From the NCBI GenBank assembly GCA_902799685.1, contig CADCBO010000020.1, positions 1-64,000 on the forward strand: a stretch of DNA of 64,000 nt, written 5' to 3'. Under the pieces are notes generated by a model. It did no database searches. It worked only from the letters and a program-made list of their open reading frames with translations, and was not told the DNA's origin. The DNA is from an uncultured Bacteroidales bacterium (lineage in GTDB: Bacteria; Bacteroidota; Bacteroidia; Bacteroidales; Bacteroidaceae). Position numbers and translations under genes: made by a program. Position 1 is the stretch's first letter. Every line of letters begins with the position of its first letter. This document shows positions 15,016 through 24,173 of this stretch, in pieces.

Positions 15016-15098
15016 AAACAGTACAAAAGGGGTCAGACCCCAATTGTATCATTTTCAAAAATGGTACAATTGGGGTCTGACCCCTTTTGTACTGTTTT
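15015..15098. repeat. long GGGGTCAGACCCC inverted repeat (REP-like)
   Basis: Two 42-bp arms are complementary with a single mismatch and meet without a real loop. Each arm contains GGGGTCAGACCCC, itself a small palindrome, with AATTGTA next to it. A related single hairpin lies at 47120-47160. Located between the convergent serS and kdsA ends, it likely terminates both. Elements with this core resemble the REP sequences that accompany IS200-like tyrosine transposases; no such transposase is in the window. Confidence 0.8.
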
Positions 15099-15888
15099 AT
15101 AGTGCAGCGCGAATGCGCACCAGTTTGGTAAGCAACCCTTCAAGCAAGTCAAGCGGAAGCATGTTGGCTCCGTCACTCTTGGCCTCGGCAGGATTCTGAT
15201 GCGTTTCCATGAAGAGGCCATCGGCTCCTACTGCTACAGCTGCTTTTGAAATTGTCTCTATAAGTTCGGGCTGACCACCTGTCACTCCACTGGTCTGGTT
15301 GGGACGCTGCAGCGAATGGGTGCAGTCCACCACCACGGGATAGCCAAACTTCTGCATCTCAGGGATGCCACGGAAATCAACCACCAGGTCCTGATAACCG
15401 AATGTGGTTCCGCGCTCGGTCAGCATTATGTTCTTATTGCCTGCATCAACCACCTTCTGGGCTGCAAACTGCATGGCATCGGGAGCCAGGAACTGGCCTT
15501 TCTTTATGTTTACGGTCTTACCGGTACGGGCAGCTGTCACAAGAAGGTCTGTCTGACGGCACAGGAACGCCGGAATCTGTAGTATATCCACATATTCCGC
15601 AGCCATAGCGGCATCCTCCTCACGGTGAATGTCGGTCACCACAGGTATTTCAAACTCACGGCGTACACGAGCCAGTATCTTTAGCGCCTTTTCATCGCCA
15701 ATTCCGGTAAATGAATCTATGCGCGAGCGGTTGGCTTTCTTGAAAGAGCCCTTGAAAGCATACGGAATGTTCAAGCGCGATGTTATATCGACGCACTTCT
15801 CTGCTATACGCATGGCCATATCCTCACCTTCGATAACGCAAGGGCCTGCCAGCAGGAAAAAATTATTTGAATCCTTAAATAGTGCCAT
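15097..15888 (-). CDS. kdsA: 3-deoxy-8-phosphooctulonate synthase
   Basis: KdsA condenses arabinose 5-phosphate with phosphoenolpyruvate to KDO 8-phosphate for lipid A-core synthesis. The 263-residue product carries the family blocks LAGPCVIEGEDMAMRIAE, YAFKGSFKKANRSRIDSF, VVTDIHREEDA, DILQIPAFLCRQTDLLV, NIKKGQFLAP, RGTTFGYQDLVVDFR and DCTHSLQRPN. The N-terminal Cys of the PCVIE motif fits a metal-type or a metal-independent enzyme; this cannot be settled by eye. It is the last gene of the miaA-lipid kinase-kdsA operon, three bases after the kinase stop. Confidence 0.96.
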   Translation of the reverse strand: MALFKDSNNFFLLAGPCVIEGEDMAMRIAEKCVDITSRLNIPYAFKGSFKKANRSRIDSFTGIGDEKALKILARVRREFEIPVVTDIHREEDAAMAAEYVDILQIPAFLCRQTDLLVTAARTGKTVNIKKGQFLAPDAMQFAAQKVVDAGNKNIMLTERGTTFGYQDLVVDFRGIPEMQKFGYPVVVDCTHSLQRPNQTSGVTGGQPELIETISKAAVAVGADGLFMETHQNPAEAKSDGANMLPLDLLEGLLTKLVRIRAAL

Positions 15889-15891
15889 TTA

Positions 15892-16815
15892 TCAGGGAAT
15901 TAAGAAATTTATGACTGCCGGCTCAAGTGAAATCTTGAGCGGAAATGTATGATTAAGGGTACGGCCGTCTATACAGGTCAGAGTGCCGTCTGAATCCAGA
16001 ATCTCAATCTGCTTGGTACGATACGGACGTACCTGCTCATGGTTGAGGAACTTGTTGTGCAGAATCATGTAGAGTCCGCGTATGGTCTGCCAGAACTTGG
16101 GTCTATATACCACCGACAGATCCAGCCATCCGTTATAAGGCACTGCACTAGGCGTCATGCCGTAGCCGCGTGAGTTACCTATGCAGATGGTCATGATCTT
16201 ATCATTTATCTCTTCGCTGTTCACCTTTATGCGCATCTTGTACTGCTTACGCTCCTTGAACAGACTGAATATGGCCAAAAGGTAAGCAGGATTTTTCTTA
16301 CCGAACCGTTTGCAGATATCCGATAGGCGGATAGCCTGGGCACCCAGACCTATGTTCACAGCCATCAGGAAATAGCGGACCTTCTCCATACCGTCCTCCT
16401 GGAATGAGCAGTAACCCACGTCTATCTTCTTGGTCCTGTGCTCTATAATGCTGTGTATGGCCTTCTTGTAGTTATCCACTTCAAGCCCCCAGAAATTTGC
16501 AAAGTCATTGCCTATACCGTTGGGTACTATTCCGAAGGTAAGGTTCTGACGTACCTCGCGCGGCGAGAACATGATGGCGTTTATGGCATCGTTCAAGGCC
16601 TCGTCACCACCCACCACCACGATTGTCTTATGGCCGCTGTCTATCAGCATACGGGTAATGCGCTCAATAGAACCTTCTCCCTCGGACTGAACAACGTCAT
16701 ACTTGACCTTGCGGAATTCCAGATACTCCCTTATCTGCTCCCACCTCTTGAGCGAGTTGCTCACTCCTGCACGGGGCACATATACTATTCCCCATCTCTC
16801 TTCTTCAACAGTCAT
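15892..16815 (-). CDS. diacylglycerol/sphingosine kinase-like lipid kinase
   Basis: The 307-residue product has the DAGK catalytic fold: a nucleotide-binding region with VVVGGDEALNDAINAI (about 72-87) and VPNGIGNDFANFWGL (about 105-119), then the beta-sandwich part with GNSRGYGMTP and DGRTLNH. The usual GGDGT motif reads GGDEA here, which is a notable change in the ATP-binding loop. It probably phosphorylates a membrane lipid, but the substrate is unknown. Its start overlaps the miaA stop by 11 bp, and its stop is 3 bp before kdsA. Confidence 0.8.
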   Translation of the reverse strand: MTVEEERWGIVYVPRAGVSNSLKRWEQIREYLEFRKVKYDVVQSEGEGSIERITRMLIDSGHKTIVVVGGDEALNDAINAIMFSPREVRQNLTFGIVPNGIGNDFANFWGLEVDNYKKAIHSIIEHRTKKIDVGYCSFQEDGMEKVRYFLMAVNIGLGAQAIRLSDICKRFGKKNPAYLLAIFSLFKERKQYKMRIKVNSEEINDKIMTICIGNSRGYGMTPSAVPYNGWLDLSVVYRPKFWQTIRGLYMILHNKFLNHEQVRPYRTKQIEILDSDGTLTCIDGRTLNHTFPLKISLEPAVINFLIP

Positions 16816-17734
16816 GGTCTTTTTCCATTAGTTCAACAATATGGTTAACCTTGTCTTCCATAGTCCATTCAAACGGAATCCACTCTATATGTATTCCTCG
16901 GCGTTCCATTCCACGGAACCAGGTCATCTGCCGCTTGGCGAACTGGTGTATGGCCACCTCCAGTTCCTGCAACAGATATTTATATTCAAGCTGTCCTGTA
17001 ATATACAGCGTAACATACTTGTATTCAAGGCCGTAATATATAAGGTCCTGGGCAGGGATGCCTCGCTCCAGCAAGCCTTTGACCTCATCAATCATACCCT
17101 CCTGCAAACGGCGTTCCAGACGGCTGCTTATAAGCTCACGCCTTTTGTCGCGGCTTATCTCTATCCCGATGTTCAGGCTTTTCATCTGCGGGAATCCGCC
17201 GGCCTCCACGGGGGTCTTCCGGTAGCATTCCTCAATCTCAATAGCACGTATGGCACGCTTGGTGGTATCCACATCGGTAGTATTGTGCAGAGTCTTATAA
17301 CCTTTGAGAATCTCCGTGAGCTCAGCAAGCGTCTTGCCCTGAAGAGATTTGCGCAGTTCAGGATTCTCAGGTACAGGGATAAGTCGGTATCCACGCAGTA
17401 CCGATTCCAGATAAAGCCCCGTTCCACCGCACATTATGGGCTGTACTCCGCGCTCAACCACACCTTTGTACGCCTTAAGGAAATCGCCCTGAAACTCATA
17501 CACATTGTACTTGCTGCCCGGCTCTGCAATATCAATAAGATGAAACGGTATATGGTGGCCGTTGATCTCATAATCGGCCAGATCCTTGCCTGTGCCTATA
17601 TCCATCCCACGATATACCTGACGGCTGTCGGCACTCAGTATCTCACCGCCAACACGGTCAGCAAGTGCAACCGCCAGCCGCGTCTTGCCGCAGGCCGTTG
17701 GACCAAGCACCGTTATAAGGTCATACTTACCCAT
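16805..17734 (-). CDS. miaA: tRNA dimethylallyltransferase
   Basis: MiaA adds a dimethylallyl group to A37 of tRNAs that read UNN codons. The product (309 residues from the ATG at 17734; a TTG two codons upstream is in frame) shows the P-loop GPTACGKT at residues 11-18, ADSRQVYRGMDIGTGKD, CGGTGLYLESVLRG and the C-terminal QFAKRQMTWFRG motif. The -7 TATCTTTG lies at 17752-17745, so the message would have only a few bases before the ATG. It begins an operon with the lipid kinase and kdsA. Confidence 0.95.
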   Translation of the reverse strand: MGKYDLITVLGPTACGKTRLAVALADRVGGEILSADSRQVYRGMDIGTGKDLADYEINGHHIPFHLIDIAEPGSKYNVYEFQGDFLKAYKGVVERGVQPIMCGGTGLYLESVLRGYRLIPVPENPELRKSLQGKTLAELTEILKGYKTLHNTTDVDTTKRAIRAIEIEECYRKTPVEAGGFPQMKSLNIGIEISRDKRRELISSRLERRLQEGMIDEVKGLLERGIPAQDLIYYGLEYKYVTLYITGQLEYKYLLQELEVAIHQFAKRQMTWFRGMERRGIHIEWIPFEWTMEDKVNHIVELMEKDHDC

Positions 17735-17744
17735 ATACAAGCGT

Positions 17745-17752
17745 CAAAGATA
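17745..17752 (-). promoter_or_regulatory. miaA: miaA -7 element abutting the gapA terminator
   Basis: On the minus strand an exact TATCTTTG directly follows the T tract of the gapA terminator. The ATG of miaA is 10 bp downstream, so the transcript is nearly leaderless. Confidence 0.55.
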
Positions 17753-17786
17753 AAAAAAAATCCCCGCATTGCTGCGAGGATTTTCT
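17752..17786 (-). terminator. gapA terminator
   Basis: On the minus strand AAAATCCTCGCA-gcaa-TGCGGGGAT is followed by a run of T. The stem is about 9 bp with one mismatch. It lies 21 bp after the gapA stop. Confidence 0.85.
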
Positions 17787-17807
17787 TCTATAAAGTGATT
17801 ATGATTC

Positions 17808-18833
<1,026 letters not shown>

Positions 18834-18950
18834 CTAGAAATTCTCTTTCTCCTTAAAAACGGCGCAAAATTAAGAATTTCTTTTTACTTTCGCGCACAAT
18901 TACGGAACTATAAAGGTTAAAACAGTTTAAGAATAAAGAGGTAACAGAAT

Positions 18951-19604
18951 ATGGGCTTTTTTGGCAAACTATTCGGAAAGAAGAAAGAAGAGGTGGAAAA
19001 CGTCGGTGGAATGGAGGACTTTATGACTCTTATCCGCGTTTATCTGCAGGCAGAGATAGCGGGTAACCTGGGAATAACCAACATAAACATGCTCCCCGAC
19101 CTGGCCACTTTCAAACGCGGTCTCAAGATACAGACCCAGGGTAACAAGCTTGGCGTGGCCGAAAAGACACGTTGCAAGAAAATGATGGGACAGATGTACG
19201 GCATATCCGACGGATTCTTCAAGGAGATTGATACCTGTATCCGCAAGAACTGCCGCAACGTGAACATGCTCCAGCCGTTCATGTTCCAGTTCCAGGGATT
19301 CAGTTCAGACCTGATGATGCAGGTAGGCACCATACTGAAGTGGAAATTCCGCGTTCCAAGCTTTATGAAGAACGCCTTACGCACCATGACAGAAGATGCT
19401 GTGCACAAAATCATGACCAGCAACTCATGGAAGGACGAGGCCAGCTACAAGACGGTATTCAGCATCCGTCAATATCAGCAGCATCTGGGATTCTCAGAGA
19501 GCTGGATGAGCGAATATGCCTATAACACCCTGGTACTTGCCAAGAAGGAGCCCCGCAAGAAGGAAGATCTGGAAGCAGCCCGGGAATTGCTGAAAAACAG
19601 ATAA
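18951..19604 (+). CDS. conserved hypothetical protein
   Basis: The 217-residue product starts MGFFGKLFGKKKEE, an amphipathic basic N-terminus without a signal peptide, and is otherwise rich in Met and Lys with helix-like spacing (MEDFMTLIRVYLQAEIAGNLGI, MLQPFMFQFQGFSSDLMMQV). I do not recognise a domain. It is divergent from gapA. A Bacteroidota-specific soluble or membrane-associated helical protein is the most that can be said. Confidence 0.7.
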   Translation: MGFFGKLFGKKKEEVENVGGMEDFMTLIRVYLQAEIAGNLGITNINMLPDLATFKRGLKIQTQGNKLGVAEKTRCKKMMGQMYGISDGFFKEIDTCIRKNCRNVNMLQPFMFQFQGFSSDLMMQVGTILKWKFRVPSFMKNALRTMTEDAVHKIMTSNSWKDEASYKTVFSIRQYQQHLGFSESWMSEYAYNTLVLAKKEPRKKEDLEAARELLKNR

Positions 19605-19609
19605 AAAAA

Positions 19610-19640
19610 TTGTCCGCAATTTTAAATTTGAGTATATTTG
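19610..19640 (+). promoter_or_regulatory. promoter of the coiled-coil gene-zapA-rny unit
   Basis: TTG at 19610-19612, a 20-bp spacer and a perfect -7 TATATTTG at 19633-19640. The next ATG is at 19661. Confidence 0.7.
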
Positions 19641-19660
19641 TACTCAATTAGAGATGCTAT

Positions 19661-19954
19661 ATGACTGAAGACGATTCCAGACTGATTGAGCAGTTCGAGG
19701 GGAAAATCAGGAAACTGGTTGAACTGTACGACACAGTCAAGTCCAGCAATTCCCTACTCCAAAGCCAGATAGAGGCCAAAGATGAGGAGATAAGGCAGTT
19801 GAAGGATGAACTGGCGGGTCTGAAGGAGTCATATCAGAATCTAAAACGGTCCAAGGTTCTTGAAGTTTCGGGTCATGACATAGATGACACCAAACGCAGG
19901 GTATCAGGACTGGTGCGCGAGATAGACCATTGCATTAAACTGTTAAACGTGTAA
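19661..19954 (+). CDS. small coiled-coil protein upstream of zapA
   Basis: This 97-residue protein is almost wholly a coiled coil (about residues 8-65, LIEQFEGKIRKLVELYDTVKS onward, with Leu heptads), ending in a short basic segment (DIDDTKRRVSGLVREIDHCIKLL). It is 3 bp before zapA and shares its promoter, which suggests a division-ring partner of ZapA comparable in architecture to ZapB. That role is inferred from context only. Confidence 0.8.
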   Translation: MTEDDSRLIEQFEGKIRKLVELYDTVKSSNSLLQSQIEAKDEEIRQLKDELAGLKESYQNLKRSKVLEVSGHDIDDTKRRVSGLVREIDHCIKLLNV

Positions 19955-19957
19955 ATT

Positions 19958-20287
19958 ATGGCAGAGATAGAGGCAATGGATGATTTGTTTGAAATCAAAC
20001 TGATGGTAGGCGGAACGTATTATCCTCTCAAGATCCGCAGAAAGGATGAGAGGCTGTACCGTGAAGCCGCCAGACGTATCAACGATAAGCTCAACCGTTA
20101 CCGCGAACATTTTCCGCAGTTGAGCGAAGAGAAATACTACGTGATGGCCGCCGTGCATATAGCAATGGTCAACATCATGTTGGAAGACTTCAATGATACG
20201 GCTCCGTATAAAGAGAAGATACAGCAGATGGACAAGGAGCTTGACTCCATCCTGAACGACATAGCTGCAGTTCCTGAATCGGAGTAG
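19958..20287 (+). CDS. zapA: cell division protein ZapA
   Basis: The 109-residue product has the ZapA pattern: FEIKLMVGGTYYPLKIRRKDERLYREAARRINDKLNRYR, followed by a C-terminal helix with YYVMAAVHIAMVNIML and a coiled tail. ZapA binds and bundles FtsZ at midcell. It lies between the coiled-coil gene and the structured RNA upstream of rny. Confidence 0.9.
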   Translation: MAEIEAMDDLFEIKLMVGGTYYPLKIRRKDERLYREAARRINDKLNRYREHFPQLSEEKYYVMAAVHIAMVNIMLEDFNDTAPYKEKIQQMDKELDSILNDIAAVPESE

Positions 20288-20312
20288 ATTCCAAGCATTT
20301 CACAACGAGGTT

Positions 20313-20373
20313 TACGCGCACTTTCCTGTCAGAAAGGTGGTCTCCCAGCCTTTCCGTAGCAGGGCAGTGCGTA
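20313..20373 (+). ncRNA. rod-like structured RNA between zapA and rny, possibly 6S-like
   Basis: The 115-bp gap holds a long interrupted hairpin. TACGC and CACT (20313-20322) pair with AGTG and CGTA (20366-20373), CCTG pairs with CAGG, and AAAGG pairs with CCTTT around an apical loop; small internal loops separate the helices. A rod with a central bubble next to zapA recalls 6S RNA, whose gene follows zapA in many Proteobacteria, and the short 6S-like RNAs described from Bacteroidota. It could instead be a leader element of rny. Confidence 0.45.
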
Positions 20374-20402
20374 TTATATATACAAATAACGGGAGATAGA
20401 CT

Positions 20403-21935
20403 ATGTTATACATCATTACAGGAATTGTTGGACTCCTGGTTGGCGCAGTGATTGCGTACATCCTGTCCAACAGCAGATTAAATAAGAAAATCCAGCAGCG
20501 GCTGGAAGAGGCAGAGAACCAGGCAGAAGCCATTAAGCGTGACAAGCTGCTTGAAGTAAAGGAAAAATTCCTCAATAAAAAGGCGGAACTTGAAAAAGAG
20601 GTCCAGCAGCGCGACCAGAAACTGCAGCAGAACGAGAACCGTCTGCGCCAGAAAGAGATGCAGCTTAACCAGCGTCAGGGTGACCTGCAGCGCAAGCATC
20701 AGGAAGCCGATGCAGTTCGTGAGAATCTGGAGGCTCAGATGTCAGTAATTGAGAACAAGAAAGAGGAACTAGAAAAGCTCCAGATGCAGGAGCGCGAGAA
20801 ACTGGAGGTAATAAGCGGCCTTTCGGCAGAAGAGGCTAAGAACCGCCTTGTAGAATCACTCAAGGAAGAGGCCAAGACAGAGGCTGCATCTTACATCAAT
20901 GAGATTATGGACGATGCCAAGATGACAGCCAGCAAGGAGGCCAAGAAGATTGTCATTCAGACCATACAGCGTATCGGCACTGAGACCGCAATAGAAAACT
21001 CGGTTACCGTATTCCACATTGAGAATGATGAAATGAAGGGCCGTATCATAGGCCGTGAAGGACGTAACATCCGCGCCATCGAGGCCGCCTGCGGTGTTGA
21101 GATAGTGGTTGATGACACCCCTGAGGCTATCGTGATATCAGCATTTGATCCCGTTCGCCGTGAGATTGCCCGTCTGGCCCTGCATCAGCTTGTGGCCGAC
21201 GGCCGTATCCATCCCGCCCGCATTGAGGAGGTTGTGGCAAAGGTACAGAAGCAGGTTGAGGATGAGATCATAGAGACCGGTAAGCGCACCACCATAGACC
21301 TGGGCATCCATGGTCTGCATCCTGAGCTTATCCGCCTTATCGGTAAGATGAAATACCGTTCATCATACGGCCAGAACCTGTTGCAGCATGCACGTGAGAC
21401 CGCAAACCTTTGCGCCGTCATGGCAGCCGAGCTTGGTCTCAATCCCAAGAAGGCAAAGCGCGCCGGTCTGTTGCATGATATAGGTAAGGTTCCGGATGAG
21501 GAGACTGAAATGGCACATGCCGAATACGGTATGCATCTGGCCGAAAAGTATAAGGAAAAACCCGATATCTGCAACGCCATCGGTGCCCACCATGAGGAGT
21601 GTGAAATGACCAGCCTCATAGCACCTATCGTACAGATTTGCGATGCCATATCAGGTGCACGTCCCGGTGCACGCCGTGAGATTGTAGAGGCCTACATCAA
21701 GCGTCTTAACGACCTTGAGAAGATTGCCCTATCCTATCCCGGCGTAACCAAGACATACGCCATCCAGGCAGGTCGTGAACTCCGCGTGATAGTAGGAGCC
21801 GACAAGATTGACGACAAGCAGACAGAGCAGCTTTCTGCCGAGATCGCCCAGAAGATCCAGAATGAGATGACCTATCCCGGTCAGGTAAAGATCACGGTAA
21901 TACGCGAGACCCGCGCCGTCAACTACGCACGTTAA
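20403..21935 (+). CDS. rny: ribonuclease Y
   Basis: RNase Y is a membrane-anchored endoribonuclease that starts mRNA decay. The 510-residue product has one N-terminal membrane segment (about residues 2-22), a long coiled coil to about 165, a KH domain with [21 protein letters not shown] (about 215-235), and an HD domain with LLHDIGK and the AHHEE motif. Length and order of domains are standard. It follows zapA and the structured RNA, with its ATG after GGGAGATAGACT. Confidence 0.97.
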   Translation: MLYIITGIVGLLVGAVIAYILSNSRLNKKIQQRLEEAENQAEAIKRDKLLEVKEKFLNKKAELEKEVQQRDQKLQQNENRLRQKEMQLNQRQGDLQRKHQEADAVRENLEAQMSVIENKKEELEKLQMQEREKLEVISGLSAEEAKNRLVESLKEEAKTEAASYINEIMDDAKMTASKEAKKIVIQTIQRIGTETAIENSVTVFHIENDEMKGRIIGREGRNIRAIEAACGVEIVVDDTPEAIVISAFDPVRREIARLALHQLVADGRIHPARIEEVVAKVQKQVEDEIIETGKRTTIDLGIHGLHPELIRLIGKMKYRSSYGQNLLQHARETANLCAVMAAELGLNPKKAKRAGLLHDIGKVPDEETEMAHAEYGMHLAEKYKEKPDICNAIGAHHEECEMTSLIAPIVQICDAISGARPGARREIVEAYIKRLNDLEKIALSYPGVTKTYAIQAGRELRVIVGADKIDDKQTEQLSAEIAQKIQNEMTYPGQVKITVIRETRAVNYAR

Positions 21936-21937
21936 GA

Positions 21938-22561
21938 CTAAGCTTTAATACACTCATTGAAAGCCGCTTCAAACATTGCTCTGAGGCGGCTTTTATCATG
22001 TATTATGGCACGCAGGCGTGCCAGTCCATCGGCATTGCGTGACTCCGGGATCCACAGTTTCAGATAGCCGCCCACATCATACTTCTCAGCCATATGCTGG
22101 CAGGTGCGTAGCCAATGTCCCTCCTTGTCCAGTTCCGGATAAATCTTGAATCCGTACTGGACGGTACGCAGAATAATGCTCTCCGGAATAATCTGACGGT
22201 CTGCCTCAGCAATAATCTTGCCATATATTGTTCTTGGTTCATGGTCCGATGATGCCCTATGGTCCTCTGCCGCCTGTGCAATCACCTCAATCTGATCAGC
22301 ACTGAACCACTCTCCCAGCCTCTTGTCCTCACGGATTATCCGTCCCGATTCCAAATGATGTGTCTTGCGGTCCACGCAAAGCCCAGTATCATGAAAAGCT
22401 GCCGCAGCATAAACCATATCCGCATCCACATCGTAGAACCCGGCCAGACGCAAAGCCTCGGCAATGACAGCATTCACATGCTCCCGCCCATGCCCCGCAT
22501 CAAACCCGTCATACATAGGAATGATTGTACTCTCAATATAGTCAACCAGACTTTCATCCAT
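21938..22561 (-). CDS. HD-domain phosphohydrolase
   Basis: From the ATG at 22561, which follows a GAGGTG ribosome-binding-like stretch, the product has 207 residues; an ATG at 22585 is in frame. HD-domain residues are visible: H in AGHGREHV, the HD pair in AAFHDTGLC, a following H in KTHHLESG, and AAEDHRASS. The domain suggests a metal-dependent phosphohydrolase acting on nucleotides or a similar substrate. It converges on rny, whose stop is 2 bp away, and is divergent from tmRNA. Confidence 0.85.
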   Translation of the reverse strand: MDESLVDYIESTIIPMYDGFDAGHGREHVNAVIAEALRLAGFYDVDADMVYAAAAFHDTGLCVDRKTHHLESGRIIREDKRLGEWFSADQIEVIAQAAEDHRASSDHEPRTIYGKIIAEADRQIIPESIILRTVQYGFKIYPELDKEGHWLRTCQHMAEKYDVGGYLKLWIPESRNADGLARLRAIIHDKSRLRAMFEAAFNECIKA

Positions 22562-22628
22562 ATTCACCTCAAAATTATGAAACATTTTGTAATTTCGCGG
22601 CAGGAATAGCGATTCCGTTACATATCAA

Positions 22629-22995
22629 GGGGCTGTTTGGCTTTGACAGCAGATAGAAAAGGTATGTAAGCAGGCAGTGCTCTGTCGGTCCGCACTATAA
22701 AAAGATTGGCAACAATTATCTGGCAACAACAATTTTGCTCTTGCTGCTTGATCGAAGTACAGTAGATCTGCTTAATCACGGCACAAGGTGCTGTGACAAG
22801 ACATCACCCGGAAGCTCTTGCTCCGAAGCTCGGGATAGTTTCTGATGGCTTCGCATCAGGGATGAGATTTTAGAAGATAAGGTTATGACCCGGTAGCTCT
22901 ATCCAAGTTATGGCTCGAAAAATCAAGTAGAGATAAGCCTGTAGAAAGCATATGGTTTCTCTGTTTGGACGAGGGTTCGACTCCCTCCAGCTCCA
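22629..22995 (+). ncRNA. ssrA: transfer-messenger RNA
   Basis: The 5' end GGGGCTGTTTGGCTTTGACAGC pairs with the 3' end CAGCTCCA to form the tRNA-like acceptor stem, and the T arm GAGGGTTCGACTCCCTC precedes it. The tag reading frame at 22722-22751 encodes GNNNFALAA and a TGA stop, close to Bacteroidota tags ending in ALAA. CCA is not encoded. The molecule rescues stalled ribosomes together with SmpB. Confidence 0.95.
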
Positions 22996-23000
22996 CATGC

Positions 23001-23034
23001 AAAAGAAAGACCACCTGACGGCGGTCTTTCTTTC
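23001..23034 (+). terminator. tmRNA terminator
   Basis: AAAGAAAGACC and GGTCTTTCTTT form an 11-bp stem around a short GC-rich loop. The stem ends in T-rich sequence, just after the tmRNA 3' end. Confidence 0.8.
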
Positions 23035-23061
23035 GTATGTGGAGCATGTTTACCTCATTTT

Positions 23062-23255
23062 AGTTTGCTACGCAAACGCGCTCCATTTCATTCCACTTGG
23101 CGGCCTACCCGGCCGCTCTCGTACTCCGTACTCGCCCCAATACGTACGCACGTGCGTTGGTATTGGTGCGAGCGAATGCTTGGAGCGAGAACGCGGTCCC
23201 GGAGGGCCGCCAAGCGAACGGAGTGAGCGCGTTCACGGAGTGAACTAAAAAAGGT
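23062..23255. repeat. two inverted copies of a dispersed repeat
   Basis: Read on the minus strand, 23143-23062 contains TATTGGGGCGAG, GAGAGCGGCCGG, GGCCGCCAAG, GGAGCGCGTTTGCGTA and GCAAACTAAAA. The same string of blocks occurs on the plus strand at 47175-47260. A more diverged plus-strand copy fills 23161-23255 (GGAGGGCCGCCAAGCG, AGCGCGTT, GAACTAAAAAAGG). The two copies here face each other across 17 bp. No frame in them looks coding. Confidence 0.75.
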
Positions 23256-23284
23256 CCGGGTTTCTAACCGGGTCTGAAAATAAA

Positions 23285-23318
23285 AAAAGGCCGCCGATGG
23301 GCGACCTTTCTTTATTTT
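23285..23318 (-). terminator. terminator of the DUF4412-like gene
   Basis: On the minus strand AAAGGTCGCC-catc-GGCGGCCTTT is followed by a T run. It lies 10 bp after the stop at 23328. Confidence 0.85.
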
Positions 23319-23327
23319 TAGGCTCGA

Positions 23328-23987
23328 TTAGAAACCACCGAAGCCACCGAACTGACTCATGTCAAACTCCTCAACCTTAACACCGGCGGGAACCTCGAAC
23401 ATTGAAGCGGGAACGTCCTTCTCCTCAAACTTCTTGCAAGTTGCACCGAATGTGCCGAAGTCTGAGCTCATCTCGTTCTTGAGCTGGATGCCTTTGTAGA
23501 TCCATACAGTCTGCTCCTGCGGGCCCTGGAAACCTTCGGTAGTCATTGAGTACTTGGTGCACTCCTTACCGGCGATAGTCTCCTTACCGAGTTCCTTAAT
23601 GTTGTTATCCTTCTTTACCTGATCGGTAAGATTGTTCCAGTTGATCTGGGCACGGCCACCGCCGAAACCACCCATCATACCACCAGCGGGGAACTTGGTA
23701 GCAGTCTTAGCATCATCGTTGATACGGATGGTAGCACCGTCCTTATCTGTAATGGTGCGGGTCTTGCCTTCCTGGCCCATACCCATCATACCTCCACCTT
23801 CCTGAACCTGAGCGGTCTTAAGGCCGTAGTTATCAAAATAATACTCAGTGATCATTTCATTGTCACCGAAAGCCATAGACATTGTGTAAACACCTGACTT
23901 AACTCCGTAAGGAGCATTGGCCGGAGCCTGAGCGTTGGCCAGAGAAACTACTGCCAGAAGGGCAGCTGCCAAAAACATCTTTTTCAT
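23328..23987 (-). CDS. exported DUF4412-like protein
   Basis: The 219-residue product has a signal peptide (MKKMFLAAALLAVVSLANAQ). Its body resembles DUF4412/lipoprotein-carrier-like sandwiches: strands with YYFDNYGLKTAQ, KTRTITDKDGATIRIN, a GKETIAGKECTKYSM block and MFEVPAGVKVEEF. Gly/Met-rich insertions (GGGMMGMG, GGMMGGFGGG) and a GFGGF C-terminus are unusual low-complexity parts. The role is unknown; a periplasmic or outer-membrane location is likely. It is a single-gene unit. Confidence 0.75.
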   Translation of the reverse strand: MKKMFLAAALLAVVSLANAQAPANAPYGVKSGVYTMSMAFGDNEMITEYYFDNYGLKTAQVQEGGGMMGMGQEGKTRTITDKDGATIRINDDAKTATKFPAGGMMGGFGGGRAQINWNNLTDQVKKDNNIKELGKETIAGKECTKYSMTTEGFQGPQEQTVWIYKGIQLKNEMSSDFGTFGATCKKFEEKDVPASMFEVPAGVKVEEFDMSQFGGFGGF

Positions 23988-24173
23988 TTCTGTTTTGTTT
24001 TAAGTTATTAATTAGTAAAAGGTGAATTCGTTACAAATTCATACAACTATCATATAAACCGTAAAAATGAAAGTTAAATATTAAAAGGTATTTTTTTAAA
24101 AAAAATTTGAAAAAAAGAGAGGCAAACCCATGGATGCCTCCCAAATCAAGATAAAAATAAACTTACTGTCTAA

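Noticed and set aside
22952-23248. 98-codon frame downstream of tmRNA
   Set aside because: It runs through the tmRNA 3' end, its terminator and the dispersed repeats; the translation is Arg/Gly-rich without family features.
23062-23255. CRISPR-like array near tmRNA
   Set aside because: The repeats are inverted, only two, of different length and without regular spacers.
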